Source: an uncultured Eubacteriales bacterium (lineage in GTDB: Bacteria; Bacillota; Clostridia; Oscillospirales; Acutalibacteraceae). Taken from it: 62,538 nt of DNA. Positions 43,702 through 52,049 of this stretch are shown piece after piece (the stretch's first letter is position 1; every line of letters starts with the position of its first letter). The stretch spans positions 1 through 62,538 of the forward strand of contig CAKTEU010000011.1 of assembly GCA_934552855.1 (NCBI GenBank), read 5' to 3'. A model generated the notes under the pieces. The model did not search any database. It worked only from the letters and a program-made list of their open reading frames with translations, and was not told the origin of the DNA. The translations under genes were made by a program, and so were the position numbers.

Positions 43702-45009
43702 ATGGGAATTTTCAAACCCGAAATTGAATGTGCGTCAAGAGATTATCTTCGTGCGCTTCAATCGGCAAGACTTATCAAAATGGTTAAAAATGCCTACGAT
43801 CACGTTCCTTTTTATAAAAAGCTTTTGGATGATCACGGCGTTTCACCCGATGATATCCATTCGATCGACGATATTTCAAAGCTTCCGTTCACCGTGAAGC
43901 AGGATCTTCGGGATAACTATCCGTTCGGTCTTTTTGCCGTTCCTACGTCAGAACTTCAAAGGATTCACGCTTCTTCGGGAACCACCGGAAAGCAGACCGT
44001 TGTCGGCTATACAAAGCATGACATTGAAATTTGGTCAGACGGTGCGGCAAGAGCACTCACAGCCGCAGGAGCAACAAAGGACGATAAAATTCATGTTTCT
44101 TACGGTTACGGCCTTTTCACCGGCGGACTCGGCCTTCATTATGGTGCGGAATATATGGGCGCAACGGCGATTCCCGTTTCCTCCGGCAACACAAAAAGAC
44201 AGGTTCAGATTCTTCAGGACTTCGGTTCAAACATTCTTTGCTGCACTCCGTCTTATGCAATGTTCATCGGCGAAACGGTCAGAGATATGGGTATCGACCC
44301 GAAATCGCTCAAGCTTCGTGCCGGAATCTTCGGTGCAGAGCCTTGGACTGACAACATGAGAAGAGAAATTGAAAAGATTCTTGACATTAAGGCTTATGAT
44401 ATTTACGGCCTTTCTGAAATTGCAGGCCCCGGCGTTGCATATAACTGCGAATGCCAAAACGGACTTCATGTTTGCGAAGATTACTTTTATCCCGAGGTTA
44501 TTGACCCCGATACACTCAAAGTTCTTCCGGACGGCGAATACGGTGAGCTTGTTTTCACCTGCATCGGAAAGGAAGCACTTCCGCTTATCCGATACAGAAC
44601 CCGTGACATCGCTTCAATTACTCACGAAAAGTGCGCCTGCGGAAGAACAACCGTAAGAATGAGCAGACCCAAGGGCAGAAGCGACGATATGCTCATCATC
44701 AGGGGCGTTAATGTGTTCCCGTCGCAGGTTGAACACGTTCTTCTGGAACTCGGTCTTACCGCAAACTATCTCATCATTGTTGACCGAAAGAATAATCTTG
44801 ACACAATGGAAGTTCAGGTTGAAATGCTTCCCGAAATGTTCTCCGATACCGTTAAAGGCCTTGAAAACACCGAAAAGCGCATTGAAGGCGCACTTCAGTC
44901 AACGCTCAACGTTCACGCAAAAGTCAGACTTCTTGAACCGGGCAGCCTTGCACGTTCCGAAGGCAAAGCAAAGCGTGTTATTGATAACAGAACAGAAGTA
45001 ACCTATTGA
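43702..45009 (+). CDS. paaK: Phenylacetate-CoA ligase, second copy
   Basis: A 435-residue paralogue of the ligase at 39842. The two share long identical blocks (RDNYPFGLFAVP, RIHASSGTTG, GYGLFTGGLGLHYG and RSDDMLIIRGVNVFPSQVE). It has the ATP loop HASSGTTGKQTVVGYT and a CACGRTTVRM zinc-like motif. AAGGAG precedes the ATG. Two ligases around one oxidoreductase suggest different aryl-acid preferences, for example phenyl-acetate and indole-acetate. Divergence in the central part (GITSIGPHYQL against LGLTANYLII) is compatible with that, but the specificity is not established. Confidence 0.93.
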   Translation: MGIFKPEIECASRDYLRALQSARLIKMVKNAYDHVPFYKKLLDDHGVSPDDIHSIDDISKLPFTVKQDLRDNYPFGLFAVPTSELQRIHASSGTTGKQTVVGYTKHDIEIWSDGAARALTAAGATKDDKIHVSYGYGLFTGGLGLHYGAEYMGATAIPVSSGNTKRQVQILQDFGSNILCCTPSYAMFIGETVRDMGIDPKSLKLRAGIFGAEPWTDNMRREIEKILDIKAYDIYGLSEIAGPGVAYNCECQNGLHVCEDYFYPEVIDPDTLKVLPDGEYGELVFTCIGKEALPLIRYRTRDIASITHEKCACGRTTVRMSRPKGRSDDMLIIRGVNVFPSQVEHVLLELGLTANYLIIVDRKNNLDTMEVQVEMLPEMFSDTVKGLENTEKRIEGALQSTLNVHAKVRLLEPGSLARSEGKAKRVIDNRTEVTY

Positions 45010-45031
45010 TTTATTAAAGGAGGAAGAGAAG

Positions 45032-45469
45032 ATGCTTATTAAACAGATTTCAGTTTTTGTTGAAAACAAAGAGGGCAGACTTGCCGAAATTACCGAAACG
45101 ATTGCAAATGCAGGTGTTGACATCCGTGCGCTTTCAATTGCAGACACAACCGATTTCGGCATTCTTCGCCTTATTGTTGACAAGCCGCATGAGACCGAAA
45201 AGGTACTAAAAGAAGCCGGATTCACCGTTTCGGTAACAAATGTTATCGCCGTCGGTATTGATGACGTTCCGGGCGGATTTGCAAAGCCGATGAGGGTTCT
45301 TGCAAACGCACACATTGACGTTGAGTATATGTATGCTTTCATCTCTCGTGACACAAAAAAAGCTTATGTCATTCTCAGAGTCAATGACAACAAAACCGCA
45401 ACAAGCGTTCTTAAAGATGCCGGAATAGTTCTTCTTGACGAAATCGGTTTTCATGACATGATGAAATAA
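45032..45469 (+). CDS. Tandem ACT-domain protein
   Basis: A 145-residue protein made of two ACT domains (residues about 3-70 and 74-140), with VENKEGRLAEITETIANAG as the first ligand-binding edge. ACT domains bind amino acids and serve as sensors. Genes of this type are often found beside paaK in Firmicutes, which suggests that it senses an aromatic amino acid or regulates the ligases; this is inference. AAAGGAGG precedes the ATG, 22 bases after paaK. A terminator follows. Confidence 0.9.
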   Translation: MLIKQISVFVENKEGRLAEITETIANAGVDIRALSIADTTDFGILRLIVDKPHETEKVLKEAGFTVSVTNVIAVGIDDVPGGFAKPMRVLANAHIDVEYMYAFISRDTKKAYVILRVNDNKTATSVLKDAGIVLLDEIGFHDMMK

Positions 45470-45484
45470 AAAAGCATAAAAAAG

Positions 45485-45531
45485 CAGGACCGTGCGTGCT
45501 CAAAAAAGCCGTTCGGTCCTGTTATTTTTTT
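45485..45531. terminator. Bidirectional terminator between ACT gene and XRE gene
   Basis: CAGGACCG (45485-45492) and CGGTCCTG (45514-45521) flank a long loop and are followed by a T-rich run on the plus strand. An A-rich stretch lies on the left side, which would give a T run for transcripts from the other direction. It separates the converging genes; the right arm abuts the XRE stop. Confidence 0.75.
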
Positions 45532-45746
45532 GGATAAGGCGAAGGAACATCGGTCCGCCCCAAAAGATAATCCGTGCTTGTGTTATAAAAATCGGCAATC
45601 GCAATCAGCGTTTGAGTCGGGATATCACGCTGGCCAAGCTCATAGTTGCTGTATACCTGCTGAGAGCAGTTTAAAGCATTAGAAAGCTGTTTTTGAGTAA
45701 GATCCTTGTCCTCTCTCAGATCTCTTATTCTTCTGTACAAACCCAT
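45522..45746 (-). CDS. Small XRE-family transcriptional regulator
   Basis: A 74-residue single-domain helix-turn-helix protein of the Cro/CI type: IRDLREDKDLTQKQLSNALN, then SQQVYSNYELGQRDIPTQTL and LLGRTD. It resembles stand-alone repressors of mobile or regulatory loci. The ATG at 45746 and a GTG three bases upstream are both possible; the ribosome site is weak. TATAAT (45759-45764, minus strand) lies directly upstream, with a perfect 15-base palindrome behind it, so autoregulation is likely. Confidence 0.85.
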   Translation of the reverse strand: MGLYRRIRDLREDKDLTQKQLSNALNCSQQVYSNYELGQRDIPTQTLIAIADFYNTSTDYLLGRTDVPSPYPKK

Positions 45747-45768
45747 CACCCGGGAAATATTATATCAA

Positions 45769-45836
45769 ACCGCAAATTGCGGTATTGACTTTTAATGCAT
45801 TTTGCGGTAAAATAAGTTCGGTTAATGAATTGACCG
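45769..45836. promoter_or_regulatory. TTGCGGT operator array and divergent promoters
   Basis: ACCGCAAATTGCGGT (45769-45783) is a perfect 7+7 palindrome. Further half-sites are TTTGCGGTAA (45801-45810) and CGGTTAATGAATTGACCG (45818-45836, inverted CGGT arms). A plus-strand promoter TTGACT (45785-45790), 17 bases, TAAAAT (45808-45813) sits among them, and one half-site overlaps its -10 box. The minus-strand -10 of the XRE gene is at 45759-45764. The repressor encoded next door is the natural binding partner. Confidence 0.6.
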
Positions 45837-45941
45837 CATTATATTATTCCCGGTTGCCGCCGCAAAAACCATCATCTCATTAACGTTTTTCGCGGTAACA
45901 TACACACCCAAAGCGTCGCCGAAAAAACGGCGGCGTTTTTT
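45820..45941 (+). ncRNA. Candidate small RNA next to the XRE repressor
   Basis: From the promoter with its -10 box at 45808-45813, transcription would start near 45820 and meet a terminator whose arms CGTCGCCG (45914-45921) and CGGCGGCG (45928-45935) are followed by six T, giving an RNA of about 120 bases. No reading frame longer than a few codons follows a start codon on this strand. The whole assignment is structural; an alternative is a leader or a relic of a deleted gene. Confidence 0.4.
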
Positions 45942-45956
45942 AAACTTGAATTTAAG

Positions 45957-46102
45957 AAAAAACGCTTAAAAGAGTAAAAATTATTTCTATTTAAATTAAA
46001 AACAAAGCTATAATTCACGCTGCACTTTTTTGACAGTATCCGTAAATTATAGCTTTTTTTATTTTGATTTTACTTTTTGTTCTGCGCCGAATGCAACAGT
46101 CA
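45957..46102 (+). repeat. MITE-like palindromic element, copy C
   Basis: Copies C and D are nearly identical in the core: AAAGCTATAATTCACGCTGC, then a GACAGTATCCGTAAATTATA-type right arm, then ATTTTGATTTTACTTTTTG and TTCTGCGCC. Inner arms AAAGCTATAATT and AATTATAGCTTTTTTT make a stem flanked by A and T runs. The right terminal repeat ends in ATGCAACAGTC. The left end is cut relative to copy B. It lies at the 3' end of the minus-strand gene prs. Confidence 0.8.
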
Positions 46103-46122
46103 CGTTTTCTTTATAACGGTGA

Positions 46123-47322
46123 TTATTTGAGGTTATATGCTTCCATATAATCGTTGATTTTTTGAACGGGATCAAGGAAAACGCTGACCGATTCGTCATG
46201 ATTGAGCGTGTCAATGATGAATGCGCAATATTTTGACATATCAACCATTCCGTGCCATTCTCTTTTTTCAAGTTCCTCCGGGGTATAAATGAGGTTGGTT
46301 GTGAAAATCTTGTTGAAAAGACCTTCTTTATAAGCTTCGTCAAAACGTTCAAGACCCGAAGTGAAAAGGCCGAAAGTTGAAAAAACAAAAATTCTTTTTG
46401 CTTTGAGTCCCTTGAGCTGGCGGCAAACGTCAATCATGCTGTCGCCGCTTGAAATCATGTCGTCAACAACAATAACGTCCTTGCCTTCAACGTTGTCACC
46501 GAGAAATTCATGAGCAAGAATCGGATTGCGTCCGTTTACGATTTTTGAATAGTCACGGCGTTTATAGAACATTCCAAGCTCAATGCCGAGAACCTGCGAA
46601 TAATAAACACAGCGGCTCATTCCGCCTTCGTCCGGAGAAATCATCATGGTTTTTTCCGGAACAAACTTGATGTCGTTGTTAACGCTTTTTGCAAGAGCCT
46701 TAATCATCTGATAAGTCGGTGAAACGCTTTCAAAACTGATTCTGATTGCGTTTTGAACCCTTGGGTCGTGTGCGTCAAAAGTAATGATGTTTGAAACGCC
46801 CATGCTTTCAAGCTCCTGCAAGGCAAGGGCGCAGTCAAGCGATTCTCTTGCGGAACGCTTGTGCTGTCTGCCTTCATAAAGCATCGGCATAATTACGGTT
46901 ATCCTTCTTGCTTTTCCTGCGCAGGCAGAAATGATTCTTTTGAGGTCGGCAAAATGGTCGTCCGGACTCATCGGAACATTGAGGGGCTTTCCGTCGGCAT
47001 CTTTGATGTCATACATTTGATAGGTAACGCTGTAATTAAAGCAGTCGGCAATAATAAAAAGGTCATATCCTCTGATTGTTTCGCAAACAACGCCCTTGCC
47101 TTCGCCGGTTGAAAAGCGGGGAAGCGAAACATCAATGAGATATGAATCCTTTTGATAGCCTTCAAAATGAATTGAATTTTTGTGTTCATATTTAAGATCT
47201 TTGCGGCAGCCGACAATATAATCGTTAATCTTTTTTGCAAAAGTTTCGCTGCCTCTCATTGCAATAATGCCGAGGCGACCCTGCGGAACAGTGGTCACTT
47301 CTTCTCTGTTCAAAGCTGACAT
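46123..47322 (-). CDS. prs: Ribose-phosphate pyrophosphokinase
   Basis: A 399-residue PRPP synthetase, converting ribose 5-phosphate and ATP to PRPP for nucleotide, histidine and tryptophan synthesis. The PRPP-binding loop is VIVVDDMISSGDSMIDV. The N-terminal pyrophosphokinase domain has IIADCFNY and the region MPMLYEGRQHKRSARES in place of the shorter flexible loop of the usual 315-residue enzyme; a long form of this kind is typical of Clostridia. The ATG at 47322 has AGGGGGT upstream. The open frame further upstream is not used. It has its own promoter. Confidence 0.92.
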   Translation of the reverse strand: MSALNREEVTTVPQGRLGIIAMRGSETFAKKINDYIVGCRKDLKYEHKNSIHFEGYQKDSYLIDVSLPRFSTGEGKGVVCETIRGYDLFIIADCFNYSVTYQMYDIKDADGKPLNVPMSPDDHFADLKRIISACAGKARRITVIMPMLYEGRQHKRSARESLDCALALQELESMGVSNIITFDAHDPRVQNAIRISFESVSPTYQMIKALAKSVNNDIKFVPEKTMMISPDEGGMSRCVYYSQVLGIELGMFYKRRDYSKIVNGRNPILAHEFLGDNVEGKDVIVVDDMISSGDSMIDVCRQLKGLKAKRIFVFSTFGLFTSGLERFDEAYKEGLFNKIFTTNLIYTPEELEKREWHGMVDMSKYCAFIIDTLNHDESVSVFLDPVQKINDYMEAYNLK

Positions 47323-47436
47323 TTGAAATACCCCCTGAAAATTCTCTCTTTTCTTTTGAAAACGAAGAACAAAAGCCGCTTTCAAAAAAAATGCTCAAAA
47401 CGACCGGATAAAAACCGTTCGTTAACATACTGATTA

Positions 47437-47465
47437 ATTGTACTGTTTTATTCGGATATTGGCAA
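47437..47465 (-). promoter_or_regulatory. Promoter of prs
   Basis: On the minus strand TTGCCA (47460-47465) and TACAAT (47437-47442) are 17 bases apart, 115 bases upstream of the prs start. The rest of 47323-47579 has no recognisable feature. Confidence 0.6.
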
Positions 47466-47579
47466 GGGATATGACGAAACTTGTCGATAAAAATAAATTT
47501 TTCTACTGGAACTACTTTTGGTACTATCTGACAAAAAAATCAAGAACATAGACATTTGACAACTAACTTCGTTTGCTTT

Positions 47580-48746
47580 TCATATATAACTTGATTCGGC
47601 CGTAATGACTGCAAAATAGTTTTCGTTTTCGCTTTGAATTTTTTCCTTAAGCATTTCTTTCGTTTGCTTTTCAGAATATTTAAATCCGAACGGAACAACA
47701 AGGTCAAAAATGAGGTTTGTATGTGTCGGGCCGTCAACAACCCTGAAATCGTGAATGTTCAGTGCAGGGTCAATCTCTTTGCAATACCCGGTAACAAGCG
47801 AATGAAGCTCGTCAACCCGTTCGTCGTTAACAACAAGCGGGTCAAGGTGAACAACAAGCTGAATGCCGAACCTTTTTTGAACTTCACGTTCAATGAGGTC
47901 GGTTGTGTCGTGCGCTTTGAGAATATCGATTGTTGAAGGCACTTCAACGTGAACCGAGGCAAATGTTCTTGTTGCGCCGTAAGAATGAATAACAAGGTCG
48001 TGCATTCCGATGATTCCGTCATGGCTCAGAATGAATTTTTTAAGCTCGTCAACAAGCTCTTTTGACGGCGGAGTACCGAGAATTATTCCGACGGATTCTT
48101 TGAGAATGCCGAAACCGGAGTACATGATGAAAACTGCAACAACAATTCCGAATATTCCGTCAACGGGAAGCGACGTGAACTGAGAAAGAATGAGCGAAAC
48201 AAGCGTTGAAGCCGTTGCCGCCGTATCACTTACGCTGTCTGCAACAACGGCGGTCATTGCCGGTGAGTCGATTTTTTTGCCGAGGTATCTGTTGAAAAGC
48301 GCAAGCCAGATTTTTCCCGCCATTGAAAGGAGAAGAACAATAACCGCCGCTGCGGAAAGCACGGAGGGTTCGGGCGTTTTGATTTTTTCAATTGAAGTTT
48401 TAATAAGTTCAATACCCATGAGCTCAACAATAAAGCCCACAACAAGCGCAGCAACATATTCAATTCTTCCGTGACCGAAGGGATGTTCTTTGTCCGGCTT
48501 TGCATTTGCCATTTTGAAGCCGACAAGGGTAACAACGTTTGAGCCGGCATCGGAAAGGTTGTTGAGCGCATCACCGGTGATTGCAATGCTTCGGCTCACT
48601 GTTCCGATAAAAAACTTTGCGGCGGCAAGAATAACGTTAACAATGATTCCGACAATGCCGCTGAGAATCCCGTATTTTTCACGGACAACGGAGCTTCTTG
48701 TGTTTTCGCTGTCTTTTATAAAAAGCTTCACAAGGGTCTTGAACAT
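47580..48746 (-). CDS. Cation diffusion facilitator transporter
   Basis: A 388-residue membrane protein of the CDF family, which exports Zn, Mn or related divalent metals in exchange for protons. About six membrane helices are seen; the metal site shows GDALNNLSDAGSNVVTLVGF and HPFGHGRIEYVAALVVG. The C-terminal cytoplasmic domain (about residues 205-380) has the usual beta-alpha fold with His-rich contacts (IHSYGATRTFASVHVEVP). GAGGT precedes the ATG. It lies 21 bases downstream of an MscS gene on the same strand, so they share a transcript. Confidence 0.93.
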   Translation of the reverse strand: MFKTLVKLFIKDSENTRSSVVREKYGILSGIVGIIVNVILAAAKFFIGTVSRSIAITGDALNNLSDAGSNVVTLVGFKMANAKPDKEHPFGHGRIEYVAALVVGFIVELMGIELIKTSIEKIKTPEPSVLSAAAVIVLLLSMAGKIWLALFNRYLGKKIDSPAMTAVVADSVSDTAATASTLVSLILSQFTSLPVDGIFGIVVAVFIMYSGFGILKESVGIILGTPPSKELVDELKKFILSHDGIIGMHDLVIHSYGATRTFASVHVEVPSTIDILKAHDTTDLIEREVQKRFGIQLVVHLDPLVVNDERVDELHSLVTGYCKEIDPALNIHDFRVVDGPTHTNLIFDLVVPFGFKYSEKQTKEMLKEKIQSENENYFAVITAESSYI

Positions 48747-48767
48747 AAAAGATTACCTCGAAAAAAA

Positions 48768-49688
48768 TTATTTTTCAACAATGTGAACATCAAGCTGATC
48801 ATAAGGAATGTTGATGCTGTTTTTGTCAAAAGCAAGTTTGACCGCTTCTTCCATTGCAAAGTATACGTTCCAGTAATCCGCACTTTTGCACCAAAGTCTT
48901 GCGGAAAGTTCAATTGAGCTTGCGCCGTGGCTGTTCACAACAACCGAAGGCGCAGGGTCTTGCAAAACGGCGGAATTTGAAAGTGCGGTTTCAAGAACAA
49001 CGGCCTTTGCTTTTGTGATGTCGTCGCCGTATCCGATTGAAAAGGAAAGGTCAACACGGCGGTTTTCTTCGGCCGAATAGTTGACAATGTGATTTTTTGT
49101 CATATCCGAGTTGGGAATAATGATTCGCTTGTTGTCCGGAGTCATAAGGATTGTGTTCATGAAACGAATTTCAACAATCGAACCGGAAAGTCCGCCGACT
49201 TCAACAAAATCTCCGTTTTTGAACGGGTGAGTAAGAAGAATTTGAACGCCGGAAGCAATTTGTGCAACGCTGTCTTGAAGACCGAGACCGATTGCAACAC
49301 CGATGGCACTGAATGCGGCAAGAACAGACGTAATTTTGATGAACATTGAAAGTGCACTTAAAATGAAGATGAGCTTGATGAAAGCCGAAATGACCCTTGA
49401 AATGAACTGATAAACCGTTGGGTCAACGTTTTTTGCTTTCATTGCTTTAACTGAAAGATTTTTCAAAAGGCGGGAAAGCCAAACTCCGATAATAACAAGC
49501 CCAACCGCAAGGATAAGCGTTGGAAGCTTGTCAAAAAATTTTCCGACAATGTCCCATTCTTTCCAAAGCGTGCTGAAGTTGCGAACGGCTTCTTCGGGCT
49601 TTACAAATTGACCGTTGTTGTCAAGAAGGGGATTTGTTGTTGAACTTGCGGTCTCAAGTGTAATTTCCAAAAGTTTTGTTTTTAGCAT
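48768..49688 (-). CDS. mscS: Small-conductance mechanosensitive channel (MscS)
   Basis: A 306-residue MscS-family channel. Three membrane helices span about residues 45-150, and the pore-lining helix is in SAIGVAIGLGLQDSVAQIAS with its Gly and Ala pattern. The cytoplasmic cage (PFKNGDFVEVGGLSG, VEIRFMNTILMTPDNKRIII, PNSDMTKNHIVNYS) follows. It releases solutes during hypo-osmotic shock. The N-terminal 45 residues are outside or partly amphipathic. The ATG at 49688 has AGGAGAG upstream. The CDF transporter follows in the same unit. Confidence 0.93.
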   Translation of the reverse strand: MLKTKLLEITLETASSTTNPLLDNNGQFVKPEEAVRNFSTLWKEWDIVGKFFDKLPTLILAVGLVIIGVWLSRLLKNLSVKAMKAKNVDPTVYQFISRVISAFIKLIFILSALSMFIKITSVLAAFSAIGVAIGLGLQDSVAQIASGVQILLTHPFKNGDFVEVGGLSGSIVEIRFMNTILMTPDNKRIIIPNSDMTKNHIVNYSAEENRRVDLSFSIGYGDDITKAKAVVLETALSNSAVLQDPAPSVVVNSHGASSIELSARLWCKSADYWNVYFAMEEAVKLAFDKNSINIPYDQLDVHIVEK

Positions 49689-49865
49689 TTTTACTCTCCT
49701 GTCTTTTTGCATATATTTGTTATTTTATCATACAAAGCAGAAAAAGAAAAGCTTATACGAAATAATAACTGTGGTTAGCAAACGCTTTTTTTATATAAAA
49801 GTGATGCATTTTTTTCACCTTTGTGGTAAAATATCTTTATTAACGCCTTTCAAAGGAGAATTCCG

Positions 49866-51848
49866 ATGACAGATTTTGAAACAAAAAAAGCAAGAGCCGA
49901 GGAACTTCGGAAAATCATTGAATATCACAACAAAAAGTATTATGAAAACGATGAACCGGAAATTGAAGACTTTGAATATGACCGCCTTTTGTATGAGCTT
50001 ATCTCAATTGAAGAAGAGTATCCGGAGCTTTCAACGCCCGATTCGCCGACAAAGCACGTTGGCGGAAAAGCCGGTTCGCAGTTTTCTCCCGTTGTTCATG
50101 CCGTCAGGATGGAAAGCCTTCAGGACGCTTTTTCAAAAGAGGACGTTCGTGATTTTGACCGCAGAGTACGTGAAAGCGTCGGTGAGGCAAAGTATATCGT
50201 TGAACCGAAAATTGACGGACTTTCAGTCAGCCTTGAATATGAAAACGGTGTTTTTGTCAGAGGTTCAACAAGGGGTGACGGACAGACGGGCGAAGATATT
50301 ACGCACAATCTCAAAACAATTTCTTCAATTCCGATGAGAATCAAAGACGCTCCCGCTTTTCTTGAGGTTCGGGGCGAAGTATATATGCCGAAAACGGTTT
50401 TTTTTGAACTTGTCAGGCAGCAGGAGCTTGACGGCGAAAAGCCGTTTAAAAATCCCCGCAACGCCGCCGCAGGCTCGCTCAGACAAAAGGACGCAAGAAT
50501 AACAAGAAAAAGAAAACTTGATATTTTTGTTTTCAACGTTCAGCAAATTGAAGGAAAAACGCTTGAAAGCCATAAAGGCTCTTTTGAATATCTTCGTTCG
50601 CTCGGGTTCAACATCATTCCGTTTTATAAAGAATGCAATAACATTGAAGAAGCACTTTTTGAGGTTGACCGCATAGGTTCTGTGAGAGGTGAGCTCAGCT
50701 TTGATATTGACGGAGCGGTAATTAAAGTTGATGATTTTGAAAAGCGCAGAACGCTCGGTTCAACGTCAAAGTTTCCAAAATGGGCAATCGCTTTCAAGTA
50801 TCCGCCCGAAGAAAAGGAAACCGTTTTGCTCGGCATTGACATCAATGTGGGACGTACCGGCGTTTTGACTCCGACCGCCGTTTTTGAACCGATTGTTCTT
50901 GCCGGCTCAACGGTCAGCCGTGCAACGCTTCATAATCAGGATTTTATTTGCGAAAAGGATATCAGAATCGGCGACAGAGTAATCATCCGAAAAGCCGGCG
51001 ATATTATTCCGGAGGTGGTTTCGGTTGTCTCTCACGGCGAAGGCTCGCTGCCCTATAAAATGCCGGAATATTGCCCTTCCTGCGGTTCAAAAACCGTTCG
51101 TGAAGAGGATGAAGCCGCCCTTCGCTGCCTCAATCCGGATTGCCCGAGTCAGCTTCTTCGCAATCTGATTCATTTTTGCTCCCGTGACGCAATGGATATT
51201 GAAGGGCTCGGTGATTCGGTGCTTTCGGTTCTTGTTGAAAAAAAGATGATCAAAACCGCCGCAGATATATATAAGCTTGATTTTGAAGAGGTTGCTTCAA
51301 TTGAACGCATGGGCAAAAAAAGTGCAGACAATCTCAAGGCTGCAATTGAAAAATCAAAGGAAAACGACCTTTCAAAGCTCATTTTTGCGCTTGGCATTCA
51401 TCACATCGGCCAAAAGGCTGCAAAGCTTCTTTCTGCTCGTTTCGGCTCAATGGACAATATCATTGAAGCTGATGTTTCAAACATTGCTTCAATCGACGGC
51501 TTCGGTGAAATTATGGCGCAAAGCGTTAAGGACTTCTTTTCGCTTGAAAAAAGCCGAGAGCTCATCGCTCACCTTAAAGAATGCGGCGTAAACATGAATA
51601 ACAAAGAAAGCGTTGTTGACAAACGTTTTGAGGGAATGACCTTTGTTTTGACCGGTACTCTTTCCTCTTTCACAAGGGCAGAGGCCGGAAAAATCATTGA
51701 AAGCTTTTCCGGAAAAACCGCTTCATCCGTTTCGAAAAAAACAACATATGTTCTTGCCGGCGATGATGCAGGAAGCAAGCTGAGAAAAGCCGCAGAACTC
51801 GGTGTGACGGTAATTTCCGAAGAGGAGTTTGAAAAAATGATAAAGTGA
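49866..51848 (+). CDS. ligA: NAD-dependent DNA ligase
   Basis: A 660-residue bacterial ligase. The adenylated lysine is Lys115 in VEPKIDGLSVSLEY. Domain order: Ia and adenylation (1-315), OB fold, four-Cys zinc finger (CPSCGS then CLNPDC), helix-hairpin-helix repeats and a C-terminal BRCT domain (FEGMTFVLTGTLSSFTRAEA). It seals nicks in replication and repair. AAAGGAG precedes the ATG. It is a separate unit; no terminator is seen in the 201 bases between it and phoH. Confidence 0.97.
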   Translation: MTDFETKKARAEELRKIIEYHNKKYYENDEPEIEDFEYDRLLYELISIEEEYPELSTPDSPTKHVGGKAGSQFSPVVHAVRMESLQDAFSKEDVRDFDRRVRESVGEAKYIVEPKIDGLSVSLEYENGVFVRGSTRGDGQTGEDITHNLKTISSIPMRIKDAPAFLEVRGEVYMPKTVFFELVRQQELDGEKPFKNPRNAAAGSLRQKDARITRKRKLDIFVFNVQQIEGKTLESHKGSFEYLRSLGFNIIPFYKECNNIEEALFEVDRIGSVRGELSFDIDGAVIKVDDFEKRRTLGSTSKFPKWAIAFKYPPEEKETVLLGIDINVGRTGVLTPTAVFEPIVLAGSTVSRATLHNQDFICEKDIRIGDRVIIRKAGDIIPEVVSVVSHGEGSLPYKMPEYCPSCGSKTVREEDEAALRCLNPDCPSQLLRNLIHFCSRDAMDIEGLGDSVLSVLVEKKMIKTAADIYKLDFEEVASIERMGKKSADNLKAAIEKSKENDLSKLIFALGIHHIGQKAAKLLSARFGSMDNIIEADVSNIASIDGFGEIMAQSVKDFFSLEKSRELIAHLKECGVNMNNKESVVDKRFEGMTFVLTGTLSSFTRAEAGKIIESFSGKTASSVSKKTTYVLAGDDAGSKLRKAAELGVTVISEEEFEKMIK

Positions 51849-51952
51849 TTTGTCGGAACTGCCGTTTTTGTGCGGCGGTTCCTTTTTTAAAATGACCATA
51901 AAAAACAACAGAAAATATATAAAATCAGAACTTAAAAATGTGAAAATTACTA

Positions 51953-51980
51953 TTCACAAATTGAAAAATTGTGGTATAAT
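51953..51980 (+). promoter_or_regulatory. Promoter of the phoH-ybeY-dgkA-tcdA run
   Basis: TTCACA (51953-51958), 16-base spacer, TATAAT (51975-51980). A CACAA...TTGTG dyad lies across the spacer. It is the only good -10 box in the gap after ligA. Confidence 0.5.
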
Positions 51981-52049
51981 ATATCCGTTGGAGTTCGGAT
52001 GTATCAACTTTGTTCCGATTCAATTTAAGCCCCGGAGGTGTCAAAACGC

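Noticed and set aside
45837..45920. Short minus-strand peptide in the operator region
   Set aside because: About 25-30 codons are open, but no ribosome site or convincing start precedes them; kept only as an alternative in the small-RNA finding.
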